From Micropterus salmoides (Eukaryota > Chordata > Actinopteri > Centrarchiformes > Centrarchidae), in assembly GCF_014851395.1 (NCBI RefSeq), contig NW_024041150.1, positions 50,917,850-50,981,849 of the forward strand: 64,000 bases of DNA. Reading direction: 5' to 3'. Both the position numbers and the translations under genes were made by a program. Under the pieces are notes generated by a model, which was not told the DNA's origin, ran no database searches, and worked only from the letters and a program-made list of their open reading frames with translations. Below are positions 45,541 to 56,469 of this stretch, piece by piece; position 1 is the stretch's first letter, and each line of letters starts with the position of its first letter.

Positions 45541-45824
45541 CTTGGGACCTGAGTGCTAAAACTTGAGACTTATTTGTGACTTGTAAAACAATGACTTGGT
45601 CCCACCTCTGGCGTTTGCACATTTCCAGCCCTGTTTTGTGAATATACATGGTCCCTTTTGGTTTACATGTTAAAATTACCATAACATTGTATAACATTAT
45701 TCTTGTCACAAATAAACTGAAGTTTTAATAAATCTAGAAGTGAGTTTCAGACAGACATTAAGGCTAACAGCTTTCACAAAAGTAAAAGGAGCAAAACACA
45801 GAGGATCAACAGCGCAAGTAAAGT

Positions 45825-46125
45825 TTCCCTTAACTGCCGAACCGGAAGTAAACTTCAGCTTTCTCCACTCTTAGCTAGCTAGCTAGCATGCTAACACCCA
45901 GGCAGCAGGCTACAAGAGACCTCCTCCTCCTCCTCCTCCTCCCCGGTTCCGACCGTCACATTAAGTGTGGGTTCTGTAGAGATACGGGGTTCTGATGGCT
46001 CCACTGTTGAATCCTGCTACATTACATCTTGTTTACAGTCAATATGAAGCTACGTGTCGGAACCAGGCCGAGCTAACGCCACGTTAGCTTCTTGTTAGCT
46101 GCTAGCTGTGTTCATGAACACTGAC
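45825..46125 (-). repeat. Inverted copy of Znf-2 intron start
   Basis: The minus strand here repeats 22197-22530: 'aacacagctagcagctaaca', 'gttccgacacgtagcttcat', 'gaaccccgtatctctacag', a GGA tract, 'ttagcatgctagct' and 'cggttcggcagttaaggg'. With the exon and leader, the shared segment is about 0.5 kb. See findings. Confidence 0.85.
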
Positions 46126-46218
46126 CTGAACATCGGTGCTATCAGAGCTCGAGCCTGCTGTTTGTCCTCCGGGGACGTTGTTGCTCCGGGGCTCCGGGTC
46201 CTGGTTGTCCTCCTCCAT
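46126..46218 (-). CDS. Znf-3 exon 1 (N-terminus, 31 codons)
   Basis: Minus-strand ATG at 46218; 31 codons beginning MEEDNQDPEPRS and ending SSDSTDVQ, then donor CAG|GTCAG. The peptide equals that of Znf-2 exon 1. It joins in phase 0 to the array at 40804. The leader (46219-46325) is ~95% like that of Znf-2, but beyond 46325 the similarity stops, and I do not find the CTTAG...CTAAG motif upstream. The promoter of this member has therefore been replaced, or the copy began inside the first exon. Confidence 0.78.
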
Positions 46219-46419
46219 CCCGCTCTTGATCCTGGTCTCTGAGATCCAGCAGGTCTCCTCTGTGACTGACGAAGCTCTTCAGATTCAGGAGCGCTGCGGG
46301 AACTCGTGGAGCTCCGTGTTCTCACGATCTCACAGATTCTGGATCAGCTTTGAGAAGCATGAATATTCTCTGAGAAGGAAAACTATACATACAACCTCCA
46401 ACGTATAGAAAGCAATTTT

Positions 46420-49400
46420 CTACTCAGCATCATGAAAATGGCTATAAAGCTGTGAGGGTTAGGGACTCACGAGGCAGAAACACATTGGTTACAGCGCCCC
46501 CATGTGGAAAAGTGTGGTCATTTTCTATATGTATGATGACGGAGGAGAGAGTGAAGTCTGATGTGCTTAGATTTATCACTCCATGGTAAATGAGGAGATG
46601 TCAACAACAACAAGTCAAACAAAACAACAACAGGAGTTTGGTCTTTCAGCTTTAAACCTGTGCACTAGAGCCATTCACACACCAGGAAACTGGACAGATG
46701 AATGTCTCACAACAAGGTTATATCAGTGAGGAAGTGGTGATGAAAGACTGGTGTGTCATGTGATGTTTTTTCTTCAACACAGATGTGTCGTGATGGTGTA
46801 ACCTTCCCCTCCATGTTTCTGCTGGGACGTCCTCACTGGCAACGTGTTGTCTCTGGGTCATTCTGCTTCCTCCATCATCCTGCTGAAACAGTCTGCTTGT
46901 TGATTGGTCTGCTGATCTGATGAACAGTAAAAGTGAAAAATATAATATTAATATTCTTCCAGAAGTGTAAAAGGAAGCAGCAGCAGCAGAAGAGGCTCTG
47001 AACGTCTCCATGATGATTCAGCAAATGGAAATGATTCCATGTGTGGAATCGAAATCAGAAATGAATCCTAAAAACTTTGTCTGCTTCCTCTTCTTCAGCC
47101 AAAAGGATTCTCTCCACAGACCACAGATCCAGAACCAGAAACACCTGCAGCAAGCAAAGAGAGGAAAGGGATGAGAAAGCACAAGACTAAGGGAAAACAT
47201 GTATTAATGGGATACAGTTTCATACAGAAGGAGAGAGGAGCTCAGTAAAAACACAGACAAACACCAAACCAAGCTTCAGTATTAGTGGACATGTGGAACT
47301 GGTTCTGGTTAATTCGGTTCCTGTGTCGAATGTTGGCACAAAACATTCTTCCTACGACATTAATTAAATATGGTGTACCAATTAATGCTTATTTGAATAT
47401 GCGCTGCAAAGTTTCTATCTTTTGTTTCTTTAATAACAGTCTCTCCATATTTTATGACGGCATCTGGCCTCTTATCTCTGATCACATCAGGCTAAGAGGA
47501 AGGTCTCTGTGTGTGTTCAGTCTCTTCTCCTTGTTAGAACAATCAAAGAGAAAACCTATTATAGGAGGACTGGTTGTTTCTATTAAAGGTAACAGGATAC
47601 AAACCCTCTGCACACAGTTTGCTCCTCCAGTGAAAACTATTATCTGTTGAACACACTGAAGCTCCTCTGCTGCCTCCTGCTGGACAAACTGGAGAGCTCC
47701 TCAGGAAACATTCACATTAACACAACAGCTACATTTACTAAACTACTGTACTGAAGTAAAACACACAATAGCTTCACCTGAGCTGTTACAAACAGGGCTC
47801 AAAATGTCTGTGATGGAGCTCTCGTGCACTTAATGATTTGACAGTGGGACAGCTCCTAAGCCCTCACAGACTTACCGGGAAAACACCTGAAAGTCTGTTT
47901 GTATGGACATTGAGATTGGACCAATGGCTCCTTGATTTCAGGCAGAAGATTAATGTACTTAGATGGTTTTCTTTTTGCCATGTTTATACAGTAGCCAAAG
48001 TGGACCACCGGCTCTACAGAGCGTGTATTTGTCACAACGTTGAATACGAACAAAAAAGAAGAAAAACAAATAAAGTTACAAGTAGTAGTAGTCGACTGGT
48101 TTATTAGAAGTAAGAAAGGAAGAGAAATTTGGACAAATGGAGGCCACACATATTATTTAGCACAAGAGCTGATAGAGCGCGTTGGCCATCGTAGCTTCTC
48201 CTCCCTGCTTGGAAAAGGGAGAGCAATGAATTCATGTGGTGTCGAAATAATCAATCCTTTTTTGCCTCCTTAAATCTTTATTGCAAAAAGAGAATAAAGA
48301 AGTATACATGTAATGTGTAACATGATTATAACAGTTAGTTTGCTGTCCATGTAGAGTGAACTAGACGTCTGTGTGTTGTTTATATGCTCTGATGTAAATC
48401 CGACACATTTCTGTAGTAGCGTCCATGTTGATTCCACATTCAGACTTAAGAGCACATGAACACACACTGAAGTCTGAAGAAAAATTTCACAACTCAGGAT
48501 TTGAAGTGAATTGAATTTGCAACCGTCATCACTAGATGCCACTAAAATTTTCACACCGAACCTTTAAAGTTAAGTAACGTTACTTGCTAAGTGGTAAGTT
48601 AGCCACAATTGCATCCCAAAAAAACAAAAACAAGTGGCCCCCTGCAAAGAGGATAAAAGCACTTTATGTTTACATCATCCATTTGCATGTACATTAATGA
48701 ATTAATGCATAGGACCCTACATGCTTAAAAGTTCAGTATATCAAAAGGTTCTACCCTTTCATCAAGAATAGTGTTAGTTATAATGGTATTTGGGGCAGTA
48801 TCTTTTTCATTTTTATATATTTTCTGCTTGTTATAGACTGTTACAGTATTTTTCCTTTCTTTTTATTTCCCCTTAATGTATTTATTGTATGAAACAAACA
48901 CCAAGGCAAATTGGAAAACCATCAAGCCTACTTTGTATTAAAATGCTGATAAATTATTATTTATTTTTTGAGAATAATATGAAATATAATAAATAACAAC
49001 AGTAATACAGTTATGATATTAATACATTTTAAACATTTTAAACAACACATACAATAGCAGCTTCCTGTTACTGGTTCAAATGGCGTTCCCACCAGATTTG
49101 AACCACTCCAAGTTTAACCCAACCCAAACAAACTACCAAAAAAAAACCCTGCAGGGGTTTGGTTCCATGTGACTGAACAAGGCTGGTGTGAACCCGCCCT
49201 GAGACTCAATGGTAATGACTTTTAAATGATTAAATGAAATTTAAAAAAAGTTAAAAATGTGAAGGTTGGCCTTGAACCCCTACAATTGGTACGTGAATTT
49301 GTGGGATTATTTTCAATGTTATGTGCTTGAAAAATAAAACAATGAAGATATCACCTTTCTGAAGAACCAAGTTAAAGTGAAGAAAATTTATCAGAGGAGG

Positions 49401-49929
49401 ACTTTGTACCTGATTCTTGGCTTGCAAGTACAAGTATCAGGATTTCAGGGTAAAGTTAGCAAAGGCAATACTGCAGACTGATATAAAATGACTATTTATT
49501 AGTCTTTTGTTGACTTCATATGAAAGCCCTGACACCGCTCGCTGCTTGACCCCAAACAAATCTGTCAGATTTATACTACGCTGTAACTGACATAACAGTT
49601 GTGATATAGTTCTTGATATGTAATGTTAACACTTTTGGTTGTTTTGGTTGATACGTCTTTAGCAGCCTGGAACGAGAACACAGATGAGAGGGATAAACAG
49701 AGGGACAGCAGAAGGAAAGGGCAATCTTGTAATTACACACAACACATATTGGATATAGGAGCTGTGTTCAAGTAGTTTCGTCCTTACGGTCCTCTACAAT
49801 GTTCAGATAATTACTCTATAATACAGTTTTCATTAGTGAGGCTCTGATCCAGTCGATCTCTATCGGCGTTGATACAGATGTTATTAAGCAGATACCATCC
49901 AAACACAGTTTCTTCATCGCTGCCATTTT
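46420..49929. other. No gene recognised
   Basis: 3.5 kb of moderately AT-rich sequence. Several short frames exist (for example minus 47011-46718, with a hydrophobic stretch), but no domain, no conserved splice signals and no repeat ends are recognisable. Confidence 0.4.
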
Positions 49930-50235
49930 AAAATTGTGTATTTTTGTGTAGGTCAGAGTCGTAGTGAGCCACCACCTCAGTTTTTAAAGCCACAGCAATC
50001 AGTGGTGCTATTGTGTTCATCATAATATGTGATTCTGTTGCTCAAACGGCTTCTTCAGAGCAGACGTCTTTGTTGTTCTGCTGTAGATTTGCTGCACTGA
50101 GCTAATGTTGAATGTAAAACTGCTGCTGTCAGTAATTCCTTCCTTCCTGCATGCGCTTAACAAAACAAGCATATTAGAGGCAGTAGTAAGATTTTATTGT
50201 GAAACTAGAAGTTTTGATGGTGCGATTTGGGGTTA
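49930..50235 (+). repeat. Dispersed repeat, inverted relative to 59.1 kb
   Basis: 'tttgttgttctgctgt', 'cttccttcctgcatg' and 'gtgaaactagaagttttgat' here correspond to 'cagcagaacaacaaagaag', 'catgcaggaaggaa' and 'catcaaaacttctagtttca' at 59137-59275 on the same strand, so the copies are inverted. Family unknown. Confidence 0.6.
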
Positions 50236-50587
50236 GACACTTTATTTCACAGCCCACAAGACTAAACTACTATAAACTTTAGAGGGGGCTCTTGTTAAAG
50301 TATGTCCTCACAGATCAGGTCGGTGTTTGTAATGCACAGTGTTGTGTGTTGTGCAAAACAATGTGCTGTTATTTTTGATAGACTTCAGTGTGTGTGTGTG
50401 TGTATGAGTGAGATAACGAGGGAGGAGACAGGATGCTGACTGTTTGCTTCTGTGGTCTGGCGGAAAGACTTTCTTATCATAAACCAGAAGGCGGTTTCAT
50501 CACCACTGTTTGTTCAGCTTCCCTGCTCCATCAGATTAGCTGTCGGTCCCCCTAAAGACAGTAAAACCCGACACCGCCCTGTGTGTG

Positions 50588-50664
50588 AGGGAGGGAGGAA
50601 GGCAGGGGAGGCAGGGAGGGGTGAGGGGGGGAGGAAGGCAGGAAGGCAGGGAGGGGTGAGGGGG
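50588..50664 (+). repeat. G-rich purine minisatellite, two 36-bp units
   Basis: Unit 'gaggaaggcagg' + 'ggcagggaggggtgaggggg' occurs at 50595 and 50631. Several runs of three or more G lie close together, so a G-quadruplex on the plus strand is possible. Confidence 0.8.
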
Positions 50665-51604
50665 CTGGAGCCACAATCTCATTTCACACTGAAGACACAC
50701 ACATGCTGCACCAGATTAGAGACAGCACAGAGAGGAACATTTAATTTTATTTAAATTCAACACTTTTAAAAGCTTTTCATGCATGACAAAAATCTCTTTT
50801 TGCTGTTTGAATGACAAACCCGGCATTTTAATTATTTCTGGTTGTATCACCGGTAACAGCGGATTTGTGGAGCAACCTGCATGCAGGCACCCCACAACAT
50901 CACACGGATGTGCCCCAGAGACAGCTTGTGTTTATTCGCGATAACGACTGTCTCGCTGAAGTGGAAAATTTTGACGAAGGCCCTTCGCGCCACCCGACAG
51001 GAAATCGCGGCTCTACGCATCTTTGCATTGACTTTGCATGTAAATGCACAGCCAAAAACACTCGCTTGGCTTTTGGTCTGAAAGCACCTTCACAGATGAA
51101 AACTTAGTGTCACACAGGTGCATCATTTGGATTCCTTCAATCTTTCCTAAATCATGGTTCCTTCTGTGTGCACTACATCTAGGATCAATCCAACAGGATA
51201 AGATATTTTTCTTTTTTTAAATGACTCTTAATCCTCAGCCCTTCCCATTCCTGGTGTCCTCATCTCCTCTTTCCTCTCCATGGGGTAACAGTAGGGGGTC
51301 CTTAGTGCACAATTCCCTATTTTAGCAATCAAACAGTTGTTTTTTTGTTTGTTTAAGAAAGTCTTTGATCTGTTTTTGCCAGTTAATTTACATAATATTA
51401 TATTACGTTTTGTATTATACTCAGAGGTAATATTTAGATTTATTTTACGCAGTAGTATCCACCTCAAACGGTTTTATCCTTCTGCCATCAGTCAGTTTCT
51501 CATTCCTCCAGTTTGTATATTTATGCACGGGTCAGAGTTACTGAGGAGGACGCTCTCTGTAAAGTTTGTCCCAGTCTCAAAGCTTACAAAGTGGTGTAGA
51601 CCTG

Positions 51605-52945
51605 CACCTTATTTTGTGAGTATGCAGTGTTTATTGAAGCTGAGTACAGAGTTGTGGTGGGGGTCACATGGTGTAAGCAGAACCATCTGCAGCTCAACGT
51701 GACAAAGACTAAGGAGCTGGTTGTGGATCTAAGGAGAGCCGAGGCACCAGTAACCCCTGTGTCCATCCAGGGGGTCAGTGTGGACATTGTGGAGGATTAC
51801 AAATACCCTCTTCAGGACAGACGGCCAGAGCGTTCTCTATTTCCTGAGGTTCTTCAACATCTGCCAGACTGTGCTGTTGATGTTTTATAACCTGGTTGCT
51901 GTTGCATGCTGGGGCAGCAGGTTGAGTGTAGCAGACATTAGCCCTGTTTCCATCTACCGAGTACTTTTGAAATGTCGCCAAAAATAAAAATAAAGACATT
52001 GCAAAATATGTGCATTTCCATCAGCTGGTTTGGAGCGAATAAGACAGGCTGCGGTGAGCGTAGTCAGTAGTTGACGTTACACATGGCTGTAATAAACAAC
52101 AATTGCATGCACCTCCAAATAATGCTTTTAAACGCTATAATATCCTTTGTCGGGTTCATCGTCAGGCGGTGATCATCCCATTTGATCAGTGTGCAGAGCA
52201 AAGGGTCTGATAAGGAGCTTTAAGAGGTGAATGCATAATTAGGCAGAACTGATGATGAAGGCTACCTGCCGAGATCTGCATCCACCTCTTTTCTCAGCAC
52301 AAATGAGCGTTAACAGCCGAGAGGTGCATGAAATTCAGGCGTGCAGAACTCGACGCCCACAGCAGAAACAGCCACGTCAGAACTTATTCGTAAAAACTGT
52401 TTCCATCTCCCATTTAGCGCATGAACTCTTTTTCGACAAAGGCAAAAACCACCTCGTGCCAGCGTAAAAACTTTTTTGTGAAATTAAGGATTTTGGCTAA
52501 AAACAGACTCAACAATCTGATCCAAGGCCAACAACGTCTGTCAGTGGTGTCAGAGAGGAGGATGCTGTCCAAGCTACATGTCATCTTGGACCATGTATCT
52601 CAGACTAATCCCCCCCACAATGCACCACAGGAAGTATGTCCTGCCTGAGAGTCAAACACTCGGCCGCTTAGCTGTCAACATGTAGTGCAATAACTGACAC
52701 GTGGTGCAGTATTTTTATTCCATTCTACCTCAAATCTACCAGCACTCATTATTATTACACTATTTATTTATTCTTCACTTCTGTTAATACTGTAAATATC
52801 CACATTTATTTTAATGTACTATTATATTCTTATATTTTTTTACTTTCTGATAATCTTTACCTTCTGCTATTATTTCTATTTCTTTATTACCAAACAACAA
52901 ATAATTTCCCCTTGGGGATCAATAAAGTATTCGGATACTGATTGA
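51605..52945 (+). mobile_element. LINE fragment split by another insertion
   Basis: The left part reads WCKQNHLQLNVTKTKELVVD and VSIQGVSVDIVEDYKYPL, text from the end of a LINE reverse transcriptase; 'LYFLRFFNICQTVLLMFYN' follows with a frame break and ends at GSRLSVAD (51936). The frame resumes at 52504 with RLNNLIQGQQRLSVVSERRM and runs to a stop at 52648. The 3' end (52890-52945) 'tttccccttggggatcaata' + 'aagtatt' is a typical fish LINE tail. The clade is uncertain (Rex1-like or similar). The deletion after KYPL and the insert make it inactive. Confidence 0.75.
51938..52503. mobile_element. ~560-bp insert inside the LINE
   Basis: It begins TTAGCCCTGTTTCCATC and ends GGATTTTGGCTAA, with short inverted ends (TTAGCC/GGCTAA), flanked by ACA on both sides, so a target duplication of 2-3 bp. 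An internal 'ctgtttccatctcccattta' repeats the left end. It has the look of a non-autonomous DNA transposon; no coding sequence is visible. Confidence 0.6.
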
Positions 52946-55020
52946 TTATAATTGATTCCCCTAGAATCGCAGAATATGTAAAAAAGCACAACAAAACACA
53001 TTTATGTCAACAAACTCTGTAAAATCTTAATCTGTAATGTCTTGATTTATCTTGTGTTACTAAGGTGAGAAGATGACACACAAGACAGTAGGTCAATTAT
53101 GGAGAAAAAAATAATAAAAAAACACTGACGTTGATGTTAAATAAATGTATTTCTTTCTTTTCCTCTCCCTTAAATGCGTTTTAGTTTACACAGGCTGACT
53201 TTGTCTTGCGTTAGTTAGGGGAACATATGAATCTGGACTTGCTGCTTCAGAGTAATCAGAAGAGTGACAGACGTATGTGCCATCTCTTGAACAACAGGGC
53301 TTCTCTTCACTAGTATTAGCAATGCTAACACTTCTCTTCTTCAGTAAAAAGCTGAAAAGATTCTGCTTTCAAGGAACAAGATTTAATTTATGCATCTTTC
53401 TACAACACGCGGCTGTATAACAAAATGCTAGATGTTGATTTTAGGTTAAAACCTTTAGGTTATAATAATAAGTCCACCTCCGTATTTAATCCATTTCTCC
53501 CAAGGATCTGTAACTGAAGACACCCACAGAGAGGATTATGATGCTCTGCTCTTAATCTTAGATTCAGGCCATGCGTTGGAGAGACTGTAAAACAAACCTG
53601 TCTGTCACTTTTCAATGATTGATTGTGACCTTTGACCTTATCAACCGTCCAGGCAGATGTGGATGGAAAATCTTTGCCAAAGCTTCGGGTCACAAACTTA
53701 CCATCCATGCCTCCATTATGAAAAGTGTTTCAAAATGATTATCAAATTGCTCCGTCTCTTTTCTCTTCTCAACTTGTACTGACTGCGGAGTGAACTGATG
53801 AGTGGAAAGTTTCCCCTAGGCCTTCCCTCATCGCAGACTGAAACAAAACACGTTTTACTGGTTAAGTTAAGGAGAAAGAGAGGGTGTAGTCTGCTTTAAA
53901 TGATAAATCAACAGGAAACGCAGAGACACAACGGGTGTTTTTTATTTTTTATATTTTCCCCACAATTGATGTAAAACCCTAATCACAATAAAAATAAGAC
54001 GCGGGGTCTGATCCCTCCTGGCCCACCACACGCTGAGAAGAGACAGACGAAGAAGAGAAAATTCAACTCTATTTAAAATCACAAAGCTTACCAAGTTTAA
54101 CGTGTTGAATAGTAATTGAACTTTTTACTTTATTAAATAATTAAACTCCAAAGATCACCATCCCTCAAATGTTACCAGAAAGTGTGTTTTACTTTCTCTT
54201 TGACACAGCACAAACAATCAAATACACAAAACACACAAGTGGGCATGAACTGTAAAAGAAAAGAAAGAAAGAGAATACAAACCTAGAAGGAGTAGATATT
54301 TGTCCATTTGTTTTTCTTTACTTTTACTTAACTACTTTTATCTGACAGCTTTTACAGGTTTAGATTTCTTCTTGATGATCGTTTGAGTCATTTTTCCTGT
54401 GAAAACATTTTCTGATTTTCTTCTGAATGACTGTAATTTTTTAATGTTTGTTAATAAAGTTGAGGTTTGGACACAGCAAGCATTGTGAAGGTGTCACTTT
54501 GGGCTCTGGGTAACTGTGACGGCATTTCTCTCTATTTACAGAATCTTTACAAACCAAATAATCAATGATGAGATGATGCTGACCCAGTGACAGGATAAAT
54601 AACTCAGTCAGCTCTGCTCTCCTTGCGAGTTCCTCGTGAATTCCCCTGGTTTAATGCACCAGTAATAATAATCTAATAAATATATAATACAAAAAGTTAA
54701 TTTTCCTGATTAGACTTACAGACTTTGTATTTTCACAGTGTGGTATTAGTACCTGTACTGAAGTAGAGGATTTGATTTGTTTTCTTCATTTCTTAGATCT
54801 TAGATATCTTTGCTTTAACATTTCCATTCAGCTGGATAGTTGCAGTGGTACCTACAGCAGCAGTGGTTTACATAAAATGAATTGATCATTTACAATATAA
54901 ACACATGGTTGAAAAATAAATAATATATTTATTCATTCAAACTATTATGTATTAATTCAACATTTATGCAGAGGACGTGGGCTGTGAAGTCAATTTGAGA
55001 ATATTGTGCAAAATCCTTCC
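52946..55020. other. No gene recognised
   Basis: AT-rich sequence upstream of Znf-4 with only short frames. I see no repeat ends, RNA genes or conserved exons. Confidence 0.4.
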
Positions 55021-55026
55021 CTCCAC

Positions 55027-55229
55027 AATAAACTTCATCTTCTGCCTGAAATCAAAACGGCCTTAGCAACGGTAACTAAGGGGGCGGGGCGATACGCCGT
55101 GACATCGCGAGAACACTCCGCGGGATCCCGCAGCGCTCCTGTATCTCAGCCTGAAGAGCTCCGAGACCAGAATCCAGACTCAGTCCAGGACAACACGGTC
55201 CACCAGTCACAGCGGAGACCTGCAGGACG
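55027..55229 (+). promoter_or_regulatory. Znf-4 promoter and 5'UTR
   Basis: Collinear with the Znf-1 promoter. The motif CTTAG-CAACGGTAA-CTAAG followed by GGGGGCGGGGC lies at 55062-55090, 140 bp before the ATG. Downstream the leader 'gcagcgctcctgtatct' is also shared with Znf-2, so it mixes the two exon-1 types. No TATA box. Confidence 0.6.
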
Positions 55230-55298
55230 ATGGAGAACCAGAACCCGGACCACAGGAGCCAAACAGCAGCCTCGTGCTCTGATAGCAGCGATGTTCAG
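55230..55298 (+). CDS. Znf-4 exon 1 (N-terminus, 23 codons)
   Basis: MENQNPDHRS... ending CSDSSDVQ, then donor CAG|GTCAGT. It differs from Znf-1 exon 1 by one residue, and the match continues ~130 bp into the intron ('cgagactaaagacacgagga'). It joins in phase 0 to 62638. A longer read-through frame to 55433 exists in both copies, but it passes the conserved donor. Confidence 0.75.
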
Positions 55299-56425
55299 GT
55301 CAGTGTTCATGACTTCATCACGAGACTAAAGACACGAGGAAGAGTCTCGAGGGTCCGTGTATCATCCGTTCATTCTGTTGTTAGAGATCAGAGCCTGAAA
55401 ACCCGCTCCAGGGTTTGTGTTGACGTGGTTTGATTTCCGTTTCAAACTGAGTCTCTTTCTTTCTATGGATCCACCACAACTCTCGTGCTGCAGAGGGTGA
55501 AAGATTTTGTAGCGCGAGTGTAAAACATCTGTTACCATCTTAAACAGACACGTGCCTGTCAGGACATTAATGTTGCACACCGGACTCACAGCACTTCCTG
55601 CTTTACAAAACATCCATCTATGAGCCATACAAATCACATTACACTTAAATCCGAGGACATGCAACGTGACGTTTAATTCATCATACTCTATAAAGTGTAT
55701 TGTTACTTATGTTGTTACTGAGGAACCTTATATAGTGATAATTATCATTGTTGTTTTATTGCTCAGCCCTAGGATTATAATAATAATTGGAGACGTGAAC
55801 ATGAATTGTCCACAGCACCTAAGATCTCCCATCTCCACTGACTATTTTCTGACGGTATTGAATTAACATTGTGAGGCGGATGAGTTTATTTGCGCCCAAA
55901 GTGCAGACTGAGAACACAGAGTCAGGAGCGTGAGGAGCTTTAACAGGATTTATTGTGCAGATTAATGAATAGTGCCACGAAGGAACTTAAATCCAATCCA
56001 GGAGAGATTATGTACTACACATTCCATCAAATTAAATGACCGGTATTTCCTGCCCCAGTTTCCGGCTCCCACCCCAACGGATGTCTGAGTGGAACTGACT
56101 GAAAGACTTTATGAGGCAATAAAATATAAACTTGAATTAATTAACTTTGATTTGGAATCAAGTCAGTCTTTATTATTAAACAACTAAAGAATAAATTGAA
56201 TTAATTACAGTAAAGCAGTAAACAGTGAGTTAAAAATAAACAGCATTTTAATTTACCTTCAACAGCATGCAGCAAAATTAGACTTTGTAAAATCTTTGCT
56301 AAAACTTTGTGTCACAAACTTACCATCGTTTTCCCTCTTGTGAAACCTCCTCTCAAACTTGTGGGTCTTAAAACTTTAAACCTTTCAGAGTCTGTGTCTC
56401 TTCTTCTCTGTCTTTCTGCTGTAGC

Positions 56426-56468
<43 letters not shown>
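56426..56468 (+). repeat. (AAT)n microsatellite
   Basis: About 14 uninterrupted AAT units. Confidence 0.95.

Positions 56469-56469
<1 letters not shown>

Larger units (their letters stand above)
44063..45613 (+). mobile_element. DNA element with CCAGAGGTG ends
   Basis: Left 'cgccagaggtgtggagtcac' and right 'ggtcccacctctggcg' are inverted. Just inside both ends the strand repeats 'gacttg', 'cttgagac', 'gtgact' words in opposite sense. The middle contains a (CA)n tract and a SINE tail fragment. No coding sequence and no clear target duplication. Confidence 0.45.
40805..46125 (-). other. Znf-3 intron (phase 0)
   Basis: A 5.3-kb intron on the minus strand, from donor GTCAG (46125-46121) to acceptor 'catatag'. 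The end next to the finger exon (40805-40890) has the family pattern including 'gctccaccatggca'. It carries a copy of the GCCCGACC-type repeat, a SINE, a Tc1 transposon and a larger element with CCAGAGGTG ends. 40890-41190 holds a fish MITE-like block ('tgaccaacaaaaacctggtc') that I cannot classify. Confidence 0.6.

Noticed and set aside
46718..47011. Minus-strand 97-codon frame with a hydrophobic N-terminal stretch, like a signal peptide
   Set aside because: A Ala-rich run comes from a (CTG)n-like tract; no family resemblance and no conserved neighbour exons were seen.
48040..48273. Possible transposase-like frame (77 codons)
   Set aside because: Length and motifs are insufficient; any likeness to Harbinger proteins was too weak to state.
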